This document shows positions 10,801 through 20,453 of a stretch of DNA of 64,000 nt, piece after piece. The notes under the pieces are model-generated. The model was not told where the DNA came from. It made no database searches and was given only the letters and a program-made list of their open reading frames with translations. The DNA comes from Agmasoma carcini (nom. nud.) (Eukaryota > Microsporidia > Thelohaniidae). The stretch lies in contig JAOXFI010000011.1 of assembly GCA_029232285.1 (NCBI GenBank), positions 1 through 64,000 of the forward strand. Reading direction: 5' to 3'. Numbering within the stretch: position 1 is the first letter of the stretch; each line of letters begins with the position of its first letter. The position numbers and the translations under genes were made by a program.

Positions 10801-11826
10801 TTATAATATATTTTTTTCAGTTTTTGTGGCTTTTAATTCTAGTTTAATAACGTTTTTAAGCAGAAGTGTTTTTTATAGTAGAAGTGCATTATTAATGTAT
10901 TTTTTGAAATATTTAATCTTTTTATTATATTTCTTTTTAAACTAGTGCGATTTTATATTCTTTTTATTAATCTATTTGTGGTTAATATATACATTCCTTA
11001 TCGAATATTAGATGAGTTATTAGTAATGATTTTATTGCTTTGCTATGATCTTGATCTATATGTGGCGCAGATTAGAAAGATAGAAACAATATAAGTTAGA
11101 TATACCAGTGGCTAAATCAGAGCCTATAGGATATAAATAACAGCGTTAATCTTAATAAACTGCTTTGCGGTATATCAATAGGCATTTCTTCTTTATTTTC
11201 TAGAGAATATTTCGAGATCTCGAATATATAAGCTAAAGGCGCGTCTAGAGTAGTAAATCATACCGATACTGCATCTTAGGTAAGTTTTTTTTTAATTTTT
11301 GCTTTCACCATTTAAGTAAGAACGATAATTGTATTGTTGTTATCCCTGTCACTTGTTTTTTATCTATTATTTAAATGTTTTATTCTTTTTGATGAAAATT
11401 ATGAGGAGGTGATTATTCATTATTACACTTTGTTTCATGTGTAATTATATTACAACAATAAACTTATTTATCATTAGGAAATCTTTTTATTTGTGGTTTT
11501 ATATATCAAATTTTTGATCATATTCTGGTTTTAAAGCATAATACTTATTCATTCTAGTATTTTAATGATTTGAGCTTTATTGTCAATCTAATAATGAGTT
11601 AGTGATTCTGCAGTTAATGAATATTTAAGTAAAACCTTATTATGTTGCATTCCAATCATTCACTATAACTTATCAATATTATCATAGATTGTATAACAAC
11701 TTAAAAATATTATAAAAGCTTTAAATATAGGTCTATTTATGTCCTAAATTTAATTTTGTATATATTACTTAATAAAATCATGCTTATTTACATTATAAAA
11801 TAAATATCATTTACAATCGTATTAGT
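10801..11826. other. Non-coding stretch
   Basis: About 1 kb of AT-rich DNA with no gene or repeat I can support. Confidence 0.5.
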
Positions 11827-12108
11827 TTATTGAACTATATTACAATTAGATGTATAATACAATAAATAACCTGTAATAAATGTAATGTTTGCTACCATTA
11901 TCTTACAAACATAATTATTAATTGGTATATTCCTTCTTTTTGAATATCTAATCAAATATACTAAAACAACTATTTCAATACATATAGTACATCCAAAAGT
12001 GCCAAGATACAATAACATCATTTCTTCAACTACTTTATAATCAAAACATGAATATAATTTAGATGATTTACCAAATATTAATTTTTGCAATAGTTTACTT
12101 ACGAACAT
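11827..12108 (-). CDS. Small two-helix membrane protein, 93 aa
   Basis: Function unknown. After about 28 soluble residues come a hydrophobic helix (about 30-53, LLYLGTFGCTICIEIVVLVYLI), a basic loop (RYSKRRN...), a second helix (about 70-85) and a short tail, YYTSNCNIVQ. The same plan, including a cysteine close to the C terminus, is seen in the genes at 38381-38677 and 40385-40720, so the three may be paralogues. The coding strand carries ATAAAATTTTTATAC directly before the ATG, as recognisable genes here do. That supports a real gene despite its isolated place among dead transposons. Confidence 0.6.
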   Translation of the reverse strand: MFVSKLLQKLIFGKSSKLYSCFDYKVVEEMMLLYLGTFGCTICIEIVVLVYLIRYSKRRNIPINNYVCKIMVANITFITGYLLYYTSNCNIVQ

Positions 12109-12609
12109 GTATAAAAATTTTATATAATATTTATAAGTTTATTTATACAATATGCTTAATTGGGAAAAAAGTGGTATCGATTAGAAATATCCTTGTTGTA
12201 TTGCTATATTATTAAAATAATTTAAGTCTTGACTTTGATTGATAGAATTTAATTATTATTTGCCTTAAGTCGGCGGAAGTGTATTATACTTCAGATAATA
12301 AATGTAAATGATTTATTCATGTTCTCTTTCTTCTGAGAATTCATGACATGTTTGTTGTAAGTATCGTTCGGAGCCATGAGGATGAATAAAGATTTCTGTG
12401 TTGTTAAAGTTTTTTGCATCATTTATACCATGTTTGTTACAAACAGTGAAAACAGTGAAAATATATATTAAAATTAATCAGTTGTGAATAAGTTGAAGTG
12501 CTATTGTTTTAATCTAAAATTTTCAGTTTATTTCTATTGTTGTATATTTTTTGCCTCACCCCTTCATTTTCAGATCAGTAAAGAGTTCAGACCTCTGCGT
12601 GATATAGAG
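12109..12609. other. Non-coding stretch
   Basis: No gene or clear repeat seen. Confidence 0.5.
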
Positions 12610-13112
12610 TGGTAACTTTAGAAACAGTGATCAATTTTGCTATAACAGGTTAGATTCGTGGGTTATATGGATGACCTTAAACACTCTGGTTAGCTGGTTT
12701 GAGGTCTATAGACAGAAACTTATTATTCATTAATAGAAGAAGTCTTCTTTTTAAAGATATAAACTGGTTGGTGTACGTAATACCACTAAGCAAGCTACAA
12801 TATACTATGCTGTCTTACTGTAGCCATCTAATACAACATGATAATCAAGTTTTTATACTACCTTTGCCAAATCACAATAGTATGTGGTCATGTATCCCGC
12901 CTTCCGTTCCTTTTATAGATTATAGTAGTTATATCAATAGTTTTGGGTTTCTCCTTCGTAAGTTGATTGATAATAAACGTGAATATGAGCTATCATATTG
13001 GATAAATAAACCGATTATCATCACCCCTCTGTTTTCAAGAAGAAAAACTATGTTTATTAATAGGGTGTTGATAATCTATTTTCAACAAAATATTAATATA
13101 AATGGTTTTTAA
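12610..13112 (+). repeat. Dispersed unknown repeat family, copy 2 (longest frame)
   Basis: The copy with the best-kept reading frame: 137 codons from an ATG at 12699, including SIDRNLLFINRRSLLF, LSYCSHLIQHDNQVFILPL and MWSCIPPS. Its DNA aligns with copies near 520, 27690 (minus strand) and 39985. I do not recognise the protein. The other copies are broken in this frame, so it is more likely a relic of a mobile or multigene family than a working gene. Confidence 0.45.
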
Positions 13113-13648
13113 TGTTAAATATATTTGATTTTCTTATTAATTTACAACTCTGTATATGTTTCTAGTATTAAATTGTTTAAAGCTTCTTTACTATTATCAG
13201 AGATTCGGCAACTAAATTTGTTCTTTTCGTAGTGCAGAATTAAAACATTTTAATTGATAATAAATTATATTATAATAAGTGTTAGTACCATCAAAAGCTT
13301 TAAATGAAAATACAAAAAATGTACTTTTAAGTCATATAACAAAAATTAGTTATATGTATAAACCATTAATCAATATATTCTTTTTAGATTCAAAGGGCAT
13401 CACTTTAATTTAATCAAAAAATTAAATAAAAAATGTTTTTTGACGTAAGCCAATAAAACCGTTACAATATTATTTACACGAGATATTTTAATTTTGTATT
13501 AAATATTTTTTCAATATATTTGTAGAGTTTAGATGTAAACTTACAGATATCCTAACGTTAACTAAGATATTATTTTATCTTCCTTCCGATAAAAAAATAT
13601 TTTTTTCAAAATTTGTATATTGTCTAATATTAAATAAATTTATTAATT
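13113..13648. other. Non-coding stretch downstream of POP1
   Basis: AT-rich spacer of about 540 bp between the repeat copy and the 3' end of POP1. Nothing recognisable. Confidence 0.5.
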
Positions 13649-14752
13649 TCAAATATTTGTAATTGTATCGATAATATTAGCTTTATAGGAGAAACCTGTC
13701 TTGATATCACTAACCAATACTTCATTTACATCAATTACTTCAGAATACAAGCCACATAATGCAAAATACTTACCTTTAGCATATCTATATCCTCCTCTGA
13801 TAACCCTACCAATTAATTTAGATTCAACATAAACACAAGAGCCTTGATCTGGTGTTCCTTTTATAAATTCAATATATTTAAATATATTAAAAGTCATATT
13901 TTTAAGGTATAACATACTTGTATCATAAGACATACGTTTAGCAGGTGGTGTCTTGTTATATTTATCTATTATTTCTTTGTTTTTAGAGTCTTCAATCATA
14001 CTATACAGTTCTCCACTAACATTATCATAATTTGTGATAGCTAAATTTTCTAATGAAATTCTATCTAAATCGTCCAAACATATAGGAATGACACCATTGT
14101 TGATTAATATTTGGTAAATCGGCATTACAAGGTTTCTTGAACAATTGATACAAATTTTTTTGAAATTTGATTTTTGAATAAAAATTTTTATAAAAGTGCC
14201 TTCTTTCTGTTGTACAGACTCTAATATTTTATATTTTAACCGTTCATAATCATTTTCTTGACCTTCTATGATTGTAATGATGCAATCTTCAATATTTCCT
14301 TCACTTAGATCTAAAAAATTGGTAATGATTAGTCTTTCTTGATCAAAATGATATACTTCATGAGGATCATTTATATTTATAGCAGATTCAGCATCAGTAA
14401 CAAAATGTTTTCTATGGCTCTCTTCAAAGAAATAACCATATTTTGAAGATTTATAAATAAATTTACTTCCTTTAAGCCGTCTTTTGTATGGAATACTTAA
14501 ATTTCCTACTTTGATACAGAAGAATCTCTTAGCATTGAAAGTATGTGATTTTATTCTATGTCTGTCCTTACTTCTAACCTTTTGATGCTTTTTGTCATAA
14601 CTTCTTGTTCTTCTTCTTTTATAATGTGGTAATCTTTGAAATAACATGGTTTTTTTATTGTTTTCATTTAAGCTTTGTTCTATTTCTTGTATTTCTGTAG
14701 CTCTTTGTTTAACATACTTAGATACATCAATATCTTCATTTGTATTTGCCAT
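13649..14752 (-). CDS. POP1: Ribonuclease P/MRP protein subunit Pop1
   Basis: Pop1 is the large scaffold protein of RNase P (tRNA 5' processing) and RNase MRP (rRNA processing), acting in the nucleus. The N-terminal Pop1 signature is clear: VSKYVKQRATEIQEIEQSL at about 10-28, then the basic stretch HYKRRRTRSYDKK (about 42-54) and RHRIKSHTFNAKRFF (about 64-78), which corresponds to the family motif ending in THxWHAKRF. The C-terminal part (about 298-345) contains GSCVYVESKLIGRVIRGGY, resembling the POPLD region and its final beta domain. At 367 aa it is well under half the length of yeast or human Pop1, so the middle has been stripped. It runs in the same direction as JJJ1, with 287 bp between them. 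Confidence 0.88.
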   Translation of the reverse strand: MANTNEDIDVSKYVKQRATEIQEIEQSLNENNKKTMLFQRLPHYKRRRTRSYDKKHQKVRSKDRHRIKSHTFNAKRFFCIKVGNLSIPYKRRLKGSKFIYKSSKYGYFFEESHRKHFVTDAESAININDPHEVYHFDQERLIITNFLDLSEGNIEDCIITIIEGQENDYERLKYKILESVQQKEGTFIKIFIQKSNFKKICINCSRNLVMPIYQILINNGVIPICLDDLDRISLENLAITNYDNVSGELYSMIEDSKNKEIIDKYNKTPPAKRMSYDTSMLYLKNMTFNIFKYIEFIKGTPDQGSCVYVESKLIGRVIRGGYRYAKGKYFALCGLYSEVIDVNEVLVSDIKTGFSYKANIIDTITNI

Positions 14753-15039
14753 AGAAAAAAATTTTATATTTTTTATATATGTTTTTATCTATTTATATAT
14801 TTATCCATCTAATTGAAAAGTTTTCATATCAAATTGCAAATAATTTTTAAAATTTATATTTATTTATATATTGTGTAAAAAATATTACTTTTAAATTAGA
14901 ATAACTATAAATTATTTATTTATAAGTAAATAAACAATAACACCGTGTATATATGTCTTAAGCATCAATTTATACTATTATTGAAATTAATAACCTAAAA
15001 ATATAATTTTTATATAAATTTAACTGATGATAACGTTAT

Positions 15040-15903
15040 TTATTCTATATTATTTTCATGTTCAGCTCTTATATGCTTTATAGTTTTATTTCGATTGCTA
15101 AATACTTTTTTACAATAAGCACACGTACGGTAAGGTATTGGTTCTTTAGATTGATGTACCTCATTAACTACAGTTTTTTGTATACAATCATTCGAAATAA
15201 CGTTAAAATCGTCATTTTTAACGTAAATTTCATCTTTTTCTTCGTTTTCAATTTTTTTATTTTCAAATTTAAATCCTTCAGGAAGTGTAAAAATATCTTT
15301 ATCACTATAAATTGCTTCATTTTCAGTATGTTTTTTACTTTTTATATGATTTAATAATGTATTTGAGTGATTGAACCCCTTTTTACAAGCATTACAATAA
15401 AAATCATAATTTTTGACTTGTTTCTTAGGCTTAACACGTAACTCTTCTGGTTCATAAATTATTTTTCTATTATTTACATAGTCATTGATCTTTTCTGAGA
15501 ATGTTTTTGGTTTCTTTATTTTTTCAACCCTTGGATCAACATCTTTTATAGTTCTTACGATATTTAAAACGTTTTTTCTATATATCTCGTCTGTATATCT
15601 ATAGTTAACGAAGTAACTATAAAATTTGGATAAGTCTTCAAACTTTGGACCATTAAAACGTTCACTAAAGTCATTAGCATATTTACTAAGGTCATTTTGG
15701 AATAAATTCTTTGTGTAGATATTGAAATTGACTTCTTTTTTGCAACAATCATATGCAGTATTAAGTTCTGTCAGATCAGTGTTGTTTATTTTTGCAAATT
15801 TAAACAATGCAGCATATTTTGCTTTTATTTCTTTTAGAGTGGAGTATTCATCAATTCCAAGCAATTCATATGGTGTTTTAACTCTTGAGACTGAGAATCC
15901 CAT
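15040..15903 (-). CDS. JJJ1: Jjj1/DNAJC21-like ribosome-biogenesis J protein, J domain degenerate
   Basis: Jjj1 works with Hsp70 in the cytosol to release shuttling factors from late pre-60S ribosomes. The order of parts matches: a J-like helix region (about 10-55, PYELLGIDEYSTLKEIKAKY), the Jjj1/zuotin-type linker with FYSYFVNYRY (about 94-103) and DVDPRVEK (121-128), a U1-type C2H2 finger (C170, C173, H186, H192) with the family ending SKKH, and a second C2H2 finger (C261, C264, H277, H282). Oddly, the HPD tripeptide that activates Hsp70 is missing: the loop reads FKFAKINNTDL. The protein is 287 aa against about 590 in yeast. It is divergent from eL18, with 270 bp between starts. Confidence 0.88.
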   Translation of the reverse strand: MGFSVSRVKTPYELLGIDEYSTLKEIKAKYAALFKFAKINNTDLTELNTAYDCCKKEVNFNIYTKNLFQNDLSKYANDFSERFNGPKFEDLSKFYSYFVNYRYTDEIYRKNVLNIVRTIKDVDPRVEKIKKPKTFSEKINDYVNNRKIIYEPEELRVKPKKQVKNYDFYCNACKKGFNHSNTLLNHIKSKKHTENEAIYSDKDIFTLPEGFKFENKKIENEEKDEIYVKNDDFNVISNDCIQKTVVNEVHQSKEPIPYRTCAYCKKVFSNRNKTIKHIRAEHENNIE

Positions 15904-16173
15904 TATATGGAAAAAATTTATTAAAACAAAAATATTTCAATTTTGATGTTTAAACTTTTATTATTAGTTGATTAGCTATAGATGATGACATATAACAAGA
16001 TAAAAATGATTAAATACACTTCATATAGTGCAATTATAACAATATTTTAATTTATAAAATTGATTCAAGCATATTTACAAGAGAAATATCAACATATGAG
16101 CTTAAATAAAATTTTTATAATGTTTTTTTTAATAATTTTTTTATAATAAATTTTTTTAAAAAAATTTTAACCA

Positions 16174-16752
16174 ATGTTACAAGACACTAAGCTAAGACAT
16201 CTTCCATACTCAGCCAAAGGCGGAAGGAAAGAGACCAAATCTAAGAGACCACAGCTTCTTAATCTTATTAATTTCTTTGGAAGAATAGTAGAAGAGTCTC
16301 AGGATGCTCCTATCTTGGTAAGACAGATTCATAAAACTTTAAAAATGAGTAGAAAGGATAGACAACCAGTCAAGATTAACAAATTACTCGATGTTCCTGC
16401 AGGCAAAACTGCTCTGGTCCTATGTAAGCTCTTGGATGATGAAAAAGTTGTCATCTTCCCATCAAACATGACCGTTGTTGCTTTCCAGTGCTCAAAAACA
16501 GCAAGAGCTAAGATTGAAAGGGCTGGTGGTAAAGTTCATACATTAGATACTATGTTTTCTCAAGTTGCTAACATTAATGACTATTTTGTAGTTAAAGGTG
16601 ATCGTAATGCAAGAATGGCCGAGAAATTCTTTGGAAAGGCTCCTGGTGAAAAAGGATCTACAACTTATCCACGTGCTAATAATAAATGCAAGAACAAGGA
16701 GAGAAGAACTAATGTTCCTAAGGAGGTTAAGCTTAAGGATATGATTATTTAA
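16174..16752 (+). CDS. RPL18: Large-subunit ribosomal protein eL18
   Basis: Structural protein of the 60S subunit. The frame carries the family hallmarks: a basic N terminus, an LLNLINFFGRIV block, MSRKDRQPVKINKL (usual form MSRxNRPPLSLSRI), AFQCSKTARAKIERAGGKVH (about 109-128), then GDRNARMAEKFFGKAPG and a final TYPRANNKCKNKERR. The length of 192 aa is normal for the family. The ATG at 16174 follows AAAAAAATTTTAACCA, an A/T block plus CC pair typical of highly expressed genes in this window. Codon use is richer in C-ending codons than in neighbouring genes, as expected for a ribosomal protein. Confidence 0.95.
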   Translation: MLQDTKLRHLPYSAKGGRKETKSKRPQLLNLINFFGRIVEESQDAPILVRQIHKTLKMSRKDRQPVKINKLLDVPAGKTALVLCKLLDDEKVVIFPSNMTVVAFQCSKTARAKIERAGGKVHTLDTMFSQVANINDYFVVKGDRNARMAEKFFGKAPGEKGSTTYPRANNKCKNKERRTNVPKEVKLKDMII

Positions 16753-17003
16753 ATTTTTACTTATTTTTTATATTTTAGTCAATTTGATCTTTTCGTCATA
16801 TAAAAATTATAAGACATGGACCGTCACATTCTCGTAAACCAAAATATAGGATTTTCTATCAAATTGCAAGTTTTTCACATCAATTGGTAGATATATATTT
16901 TTATACCAAATAATAAATTTACACGTAAATATGAATTATTTACACTTGAATAGAGAAATCCTGTATAATTATAATTAACTAAAATACGATAAAATTTTTT
17001 ATT

Positions 17004-18689
17004 CTATATTTGTTGATATTCAGTATATGAATCCAACATTTTGACTCCATTATGGCCAAAATAAAGTATTTTATCAAATCTACTTAAAAGTTCTGGGTTA
17101 TGAACAATGAACATTACTGTCTTATCTTGACAATGCTCAAATAAATCATCTAACATAACCATTTCAGTCTTTTTATCAAGATTAGCTGTTGGTTCATCAA
17201 GCAAGATTATTGGTGAATCTTTTATAACTGCTCTCATAAAATTAACACGCTGTTTCTGACCACCAGAAAGTGATCTTCCTCTCTCACCTGCTGGTGTGTC
17301 ATAACCATTTCTTAATGCCTTGAAATAACCGTGTAGGTTAAACTTAGAGCAGATACTCTGCACTATGCTTTTATAAATATTTTGTTTACCATACATTAAA
17401 TTATCTTCAATTGTTCTATTAAATATAAATGGATCTTGTGGAACGTACGCAATGAGGTTCCTTAGTGATTCTCTAGATATGTCATCTATATGAATATCAT
17501 CAATACAACATTCACCCCCTGTCCTATAGAACCCTAGGAGTGCTTTAATTAGGGTTGACTTACCAGAACCATTAGCACCAGTAATTGCAATTTTTTCACC
17601 CTTATTTATTTCAATGTTTATATCATGTTGAACAGGATAATTCTCGGCATATAAACTGGCATTCTTAAGTATGATTTTACTATTAAAATCTTCTTTTTCT
17701 ATATATAATTTATCATCTCTCTTAGATAATGGTCTGGTGTTTACATCAGACATCTTAGCCAATATTAAGAAATATAAATCTCTAGCTTTAATTACATATT
17801 GTCTAAAGACCATAAAAGCTGCATTATATGAAAGAGCATTGAATAAAGGAGAGGATGAAAAGGTTAACTTGCCGATAATCATAAAGTATGTGATCACCAT
17901 ATGAGGAGCTAATACCAATACCTTTGATGAGAAATTTAATATTTCTTTAAGTTTTGAATATTCTATAAAAAAGCTACAGAATGGGATTAAAGAGTTATCA
18001 TAATTATTAGTTTCGACTCCTTGATTGTTGAATGCGGTGACTATGTCAAAATTAAGAAGAATATCAGAAAGAGAAGCGGCTGATTCTCTAAATAACAAAA
18101 CAGCCTTTGCCTCTTGCTTTTTTACATACGAGCCTATCAGAATTATGAGACAAAGGACAAGCGAGTATGTAAAGGCTATTAATAAGCCGGTCTTAATATC
18201 AAAGAAGTACATAAAAAGTATGATAGATTGTCCGAGATAGCATAGGCATTCTGGAACATCAAATAATGTGGCACAAGTCAAGTCATAAAAAGAGCTTTGG
18301 GTTTTTATGATGCTTTCTTGCATTCTACCACAACCGTTCTCGTGGAATTGGGCATAGCCCATTCTTAGAGTGTCAACAAGACAATCAACCATGAAGTTTT
18401 TAGCGATTTTAACTGCAATGATGTGTCTAATTACTTGAACTGATGATGATATTATGAAGTGGAAAAGTAAGATATTAACAAAGTATGGAAAGTAGGAATA
18501 AGCTGTGTCGAGTTTACTCTCTTTAATACTAGTGAAGATCTCGGGAGAATACATTTTAAGTCTAGAGTTGAGATAAGAATTGAAAATCATCAAAGCAAAT
18601 GTTATTAAGAGGGTGATTTTACTGTATTTAAGAGTTTTAATGTTTTTAAATAAAGCTCTTGGAAATTTTCTTTGAGTCTGTTTTGACAT
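17004..18689 (-). CDS. ABC half-transporter, ABCB/Atm1-like
   Basis: A membrane exporter with one transmembrane domain followed by one ATPase domain, probably working as a homodimer. Hydrophobic segments lie at about 24-42, 69-93, 149-163, 167-187, 255-273 and 279-295. The ATPase has Walker A GANGSGKST (371-379), Q-loop Q418, signature LSGGQ (474-478), Walker B IILLDEP (494-500) and switch His530. The closest families are Atm1/ABCB7, mitochondrial or mitosomal exporters for iron-sulfur cluster biogenesis, but there is no long targeting leader, and microsporidia have several Atm1-like paralogues, so substrate and membrane are uncertain. The length of 561 aa is normal for a short half-transporter. 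A CCCC run lies a few bases before the ATG. Confidence 0.9.
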   Translation of the reverse strand: MSKQTQRKFPRALFKNIKTLKYSKITLLITFALMIFNSYLNSRLKMYSPEIFTSIKESKLDTAYSYFPYFVNILLFHFIISSSVQVIRHIIAVKIAKNFMVDCLVDTLRMGYAQFHENGCGRMQESIIKTQSSFYDLTCATLFDVPECLCYLGQSIILFMYFFDIKTGLLIAFTYSLVLCLIILIGSYVKKQEAKAVLLFRESAASLSDILLNFDIVTAFNNQGVETNNYDNSLIPFCSFFIEYSKLKEILNFSSKVLVLAPHMVITYFMIIGKLTFSSSPLFNALSYNAAFMVFRQYVIKARDLYFLILAKMSDVNTRPLSKRDDKLYIEKEDFNSKIILKNASLYAENYPVQHDINIEINKGEKIAITGANGSGKSTLIKALLGFYRTGGECCIDDIHIDDISRESLRNLIAYVPQDPFIFNRTIEDNLMYGKQNIYKSIVQSICSKFNLHGYFKALRNGYDTPAGERGRSLSGGQKQRVNFMRAVIKDSPIILLDEPTANLDKKTEMVMLDDLFEHCQDKTVMFIVHNPELLSRFDKILYFGHNGVKMLDSYTEYQQI

Positions 18690-18693
18690 ATTT

Positions 18694-18697
18694 GGGG
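18694..18697 (-). promoter_or_regulatory. C-run upstream of the ABC transporter start
   Basis: CCCC on the coding strand, 4 nt before the ATG, followed by an A/T stretch. It fits the CCC-like start-proximal motif of microsporidia. Confidence 0.4.
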
Positions 18698-19595
18698 ATT
18701 TTTTTTTTATTTTTTTTGTTGTAAAAAAATTTTATAAATTAAAAGGAGTTAAAATTTGATATGTGCTGTAGATATTGTGTTTATGCTAGTTTAAGATGAA
18801 ATATATTTTTTAATATTTATTAAGAAGTGTGTTGTGTTATAAAAATTAAAAAATAAAAAATAAAAAATAAAATTGATTGTATATTATACTATAAATATTA
18901 TGTTATTATAATATTTATAGTATAAACAATATATTACAATAGTATATTACAATATATTACAATAGTGTATTATATATATCATTTTTATTAATAAACTTTT
19001 GACATCATTTTATATTAAAAAAATATTTTTATAACTAAGCACTTTTATATAGTAAATGCCATTTAATTATTCATATGTGATGATTATACTTAAAATGAAC
19101 TATTAATAAGCTTTATAATGTTATTTGTAGCAAATAGACTATTTTAATTGATTTATAGTTAATCTTATCATATTTTTATAAAAAATTTTTATATTTAATT
19201 TAAAGACTAAAAATGTTACAATATAATTATATAATAATTTATTATTACTAATATTCTATTATTTTGATATATTATCTTTTTAACTTTCAACTGATTATTT
19301 TCATTACTAAAATTGATTATTATCAGTTTTGAATGCAAATTTTATCATATAAGAATTGGTTTAATCTATCATTTATATAAATAATGATTTACAAACAGTA
19401 ATCAATGATTATATATGAAATATTGTAAACTAATTATCTTCTTCTTACTATAATAAATATTTTATACAAAATCATAATAATATTTTTATATAATAATCAT
19501 ATCTATTGATACACACCAATATAAACACATTCCTTTTTCTTTAACTTTAATTACGTTATTAACAATCAAATATTTCACAAAAGGAGATATAAATT
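18698..19595. other. Divergent intergenic region between the ABC transporter and zuotin
   Basis: About 900 bp of extreme AT composition with a strong hairpin at 18886-18923 and short repeats of atattacaat near 18930-18975. No gene seen. It must hold both promoters. Confidence 0.5.
18886..18923. repeat. Perfect 15-bp inverted repeat
   Basis: ATACTATAAATATTA at 18886-18900 and its exact reverse complement at 18909-18923, with an 8-nt loop. It lies about 200 bp upstream of the ABC transporter start. It could be a cruciform or simply AT-rich chance; it is followed by three imperfect atattacaat units. Confidence 0.6.
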
Positions 19596-20453
19596 ATGAA
19601 AAATCAAAAAATTTTAATGTCTTCCAAAGAAATAAACATTAGTGAAGAAACAGATGAAATAAAGAGAATCAGAAGTGAATTTATTAACAAAAGAAACTTA
19701 TACAATAAATACACAGAATCTCAACTATTGGATTGGTGGAATGTTGACTTATATGAAGCTTTAGATTTAGACGGCTTTAGACACAAAGAAATCCCTAAAT
19801 CAGCTTTAAAGGGCAATACCGCTAGAAAACTCAACTTCTACCACCCTTGTAACCAGCAAGGACGCACAAATGCATTTATGGTTATACAACACTCTAGAAA
19901 AGTATTCTCTTCTCCAGAGTTTAGACATATCTACGATTCTCATATTTTTGACGAAACACTACCACAGGACAAACATTATTCTGAACATGATTTTTATCAA
20001 ATTTTCGGTAAATGCTTCGAAGATTTGGCAGTATTTTCAAAAATAAAACCAACTCCTACCATTAGGGATGATCCAAATATATTTTATAAATTTTATAAAG
20101 ACTATAAATCAACCAGATCATTTGATGATGTTAGGCTTATTACTTCAGAGGGTCAATCTAGGAAAATGATTTTAGAGGAAAACAAGGAAAAATCAAAAGA
20201 CAGGAGGAATTCTGAATATAAAAGAATAAATGAATTGATAATACTGGCTCAGAAAAACGATCCTAGGCTAAGAGTTGAAGAATCACAAGCCTGGACCAAG
20301 AAAGAAGTTGATTCTCTTAAAAAGTTTAATATGTTATTTTCTAAGTCTAAAAATAAATTTGATGTCATAACAGATAAGTTAAATAATCTTTATCTAACCA
20401 ATAGAAGCAAAGCAGAGGTAAAAGATAAATCGGAAAAATTATCAAAAAAATAA
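19596..20453 (+). CDS. ZUO1: Zuotin/DNAJC2-like ribosome-associated J protein with HPC instead of HPD
   Basis: Zuotin pairs with an Hsp70 partner at the ribosome exit tunnel to help fold nascent chains. Recognisable parts are: J-like region from about 50 (DLYEALDLDGFRHKEIPKSA) to 115; the zuotin homology region with VFSKIKPTPTI (about 146-156), FYKFYKDYKSTRSFDDV (163-179) and ILAQKNDPRLR (216-226); and a C-terminal SANT/Myb-like helix set starting at W233 and ending TNRSKAEVKDKSEKL. The J motif reads HPC at 83-85, so the catalytic Asp is lost. A SANT domain is normal in animal DNAJC2 but not in yeast Zuo1. The charged linker and four-helix tail are shortened: 285 aa against about 430 in yeast. 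Confidence 0.88.
   Translation: MKNQKILMSSKEINISEETDEIKRIRSEFINKRNLYNKYTESQLLDWWNVDLYEALDLDGFRHKEIPKSALKGNTARKLNFYHPCNQQGRTNAFMVIQHSRKVFSSPEFRHIYDSHIFDETLPQDKHYSEHDFYQIFGKCFEDLAVFSKIKPTPTIRDDPNIFYKFYKDYKSTRSFDDVRLITSEGQSRKMILEENKEKSKDRRNSEYKRINELIILAQKNDPRLRVEESQAWTKKEVDSLKKFNMLFSKSKNKFDVITDKLNNLYLTNRSKAEVKDKSEKLSKK

Noticed and set aside
12699..13112. 137-codon frame as a working gene
   Set aside because: The same sequence family occurs in broken form at least three more times, so a repeat remnant is the safer call.
19583..19590. AGGAGATA before zuotin as a bacterial ribosome binding site
   Set aside because: All genes are eukaryotic; the match is chance in a purine-rich leader.
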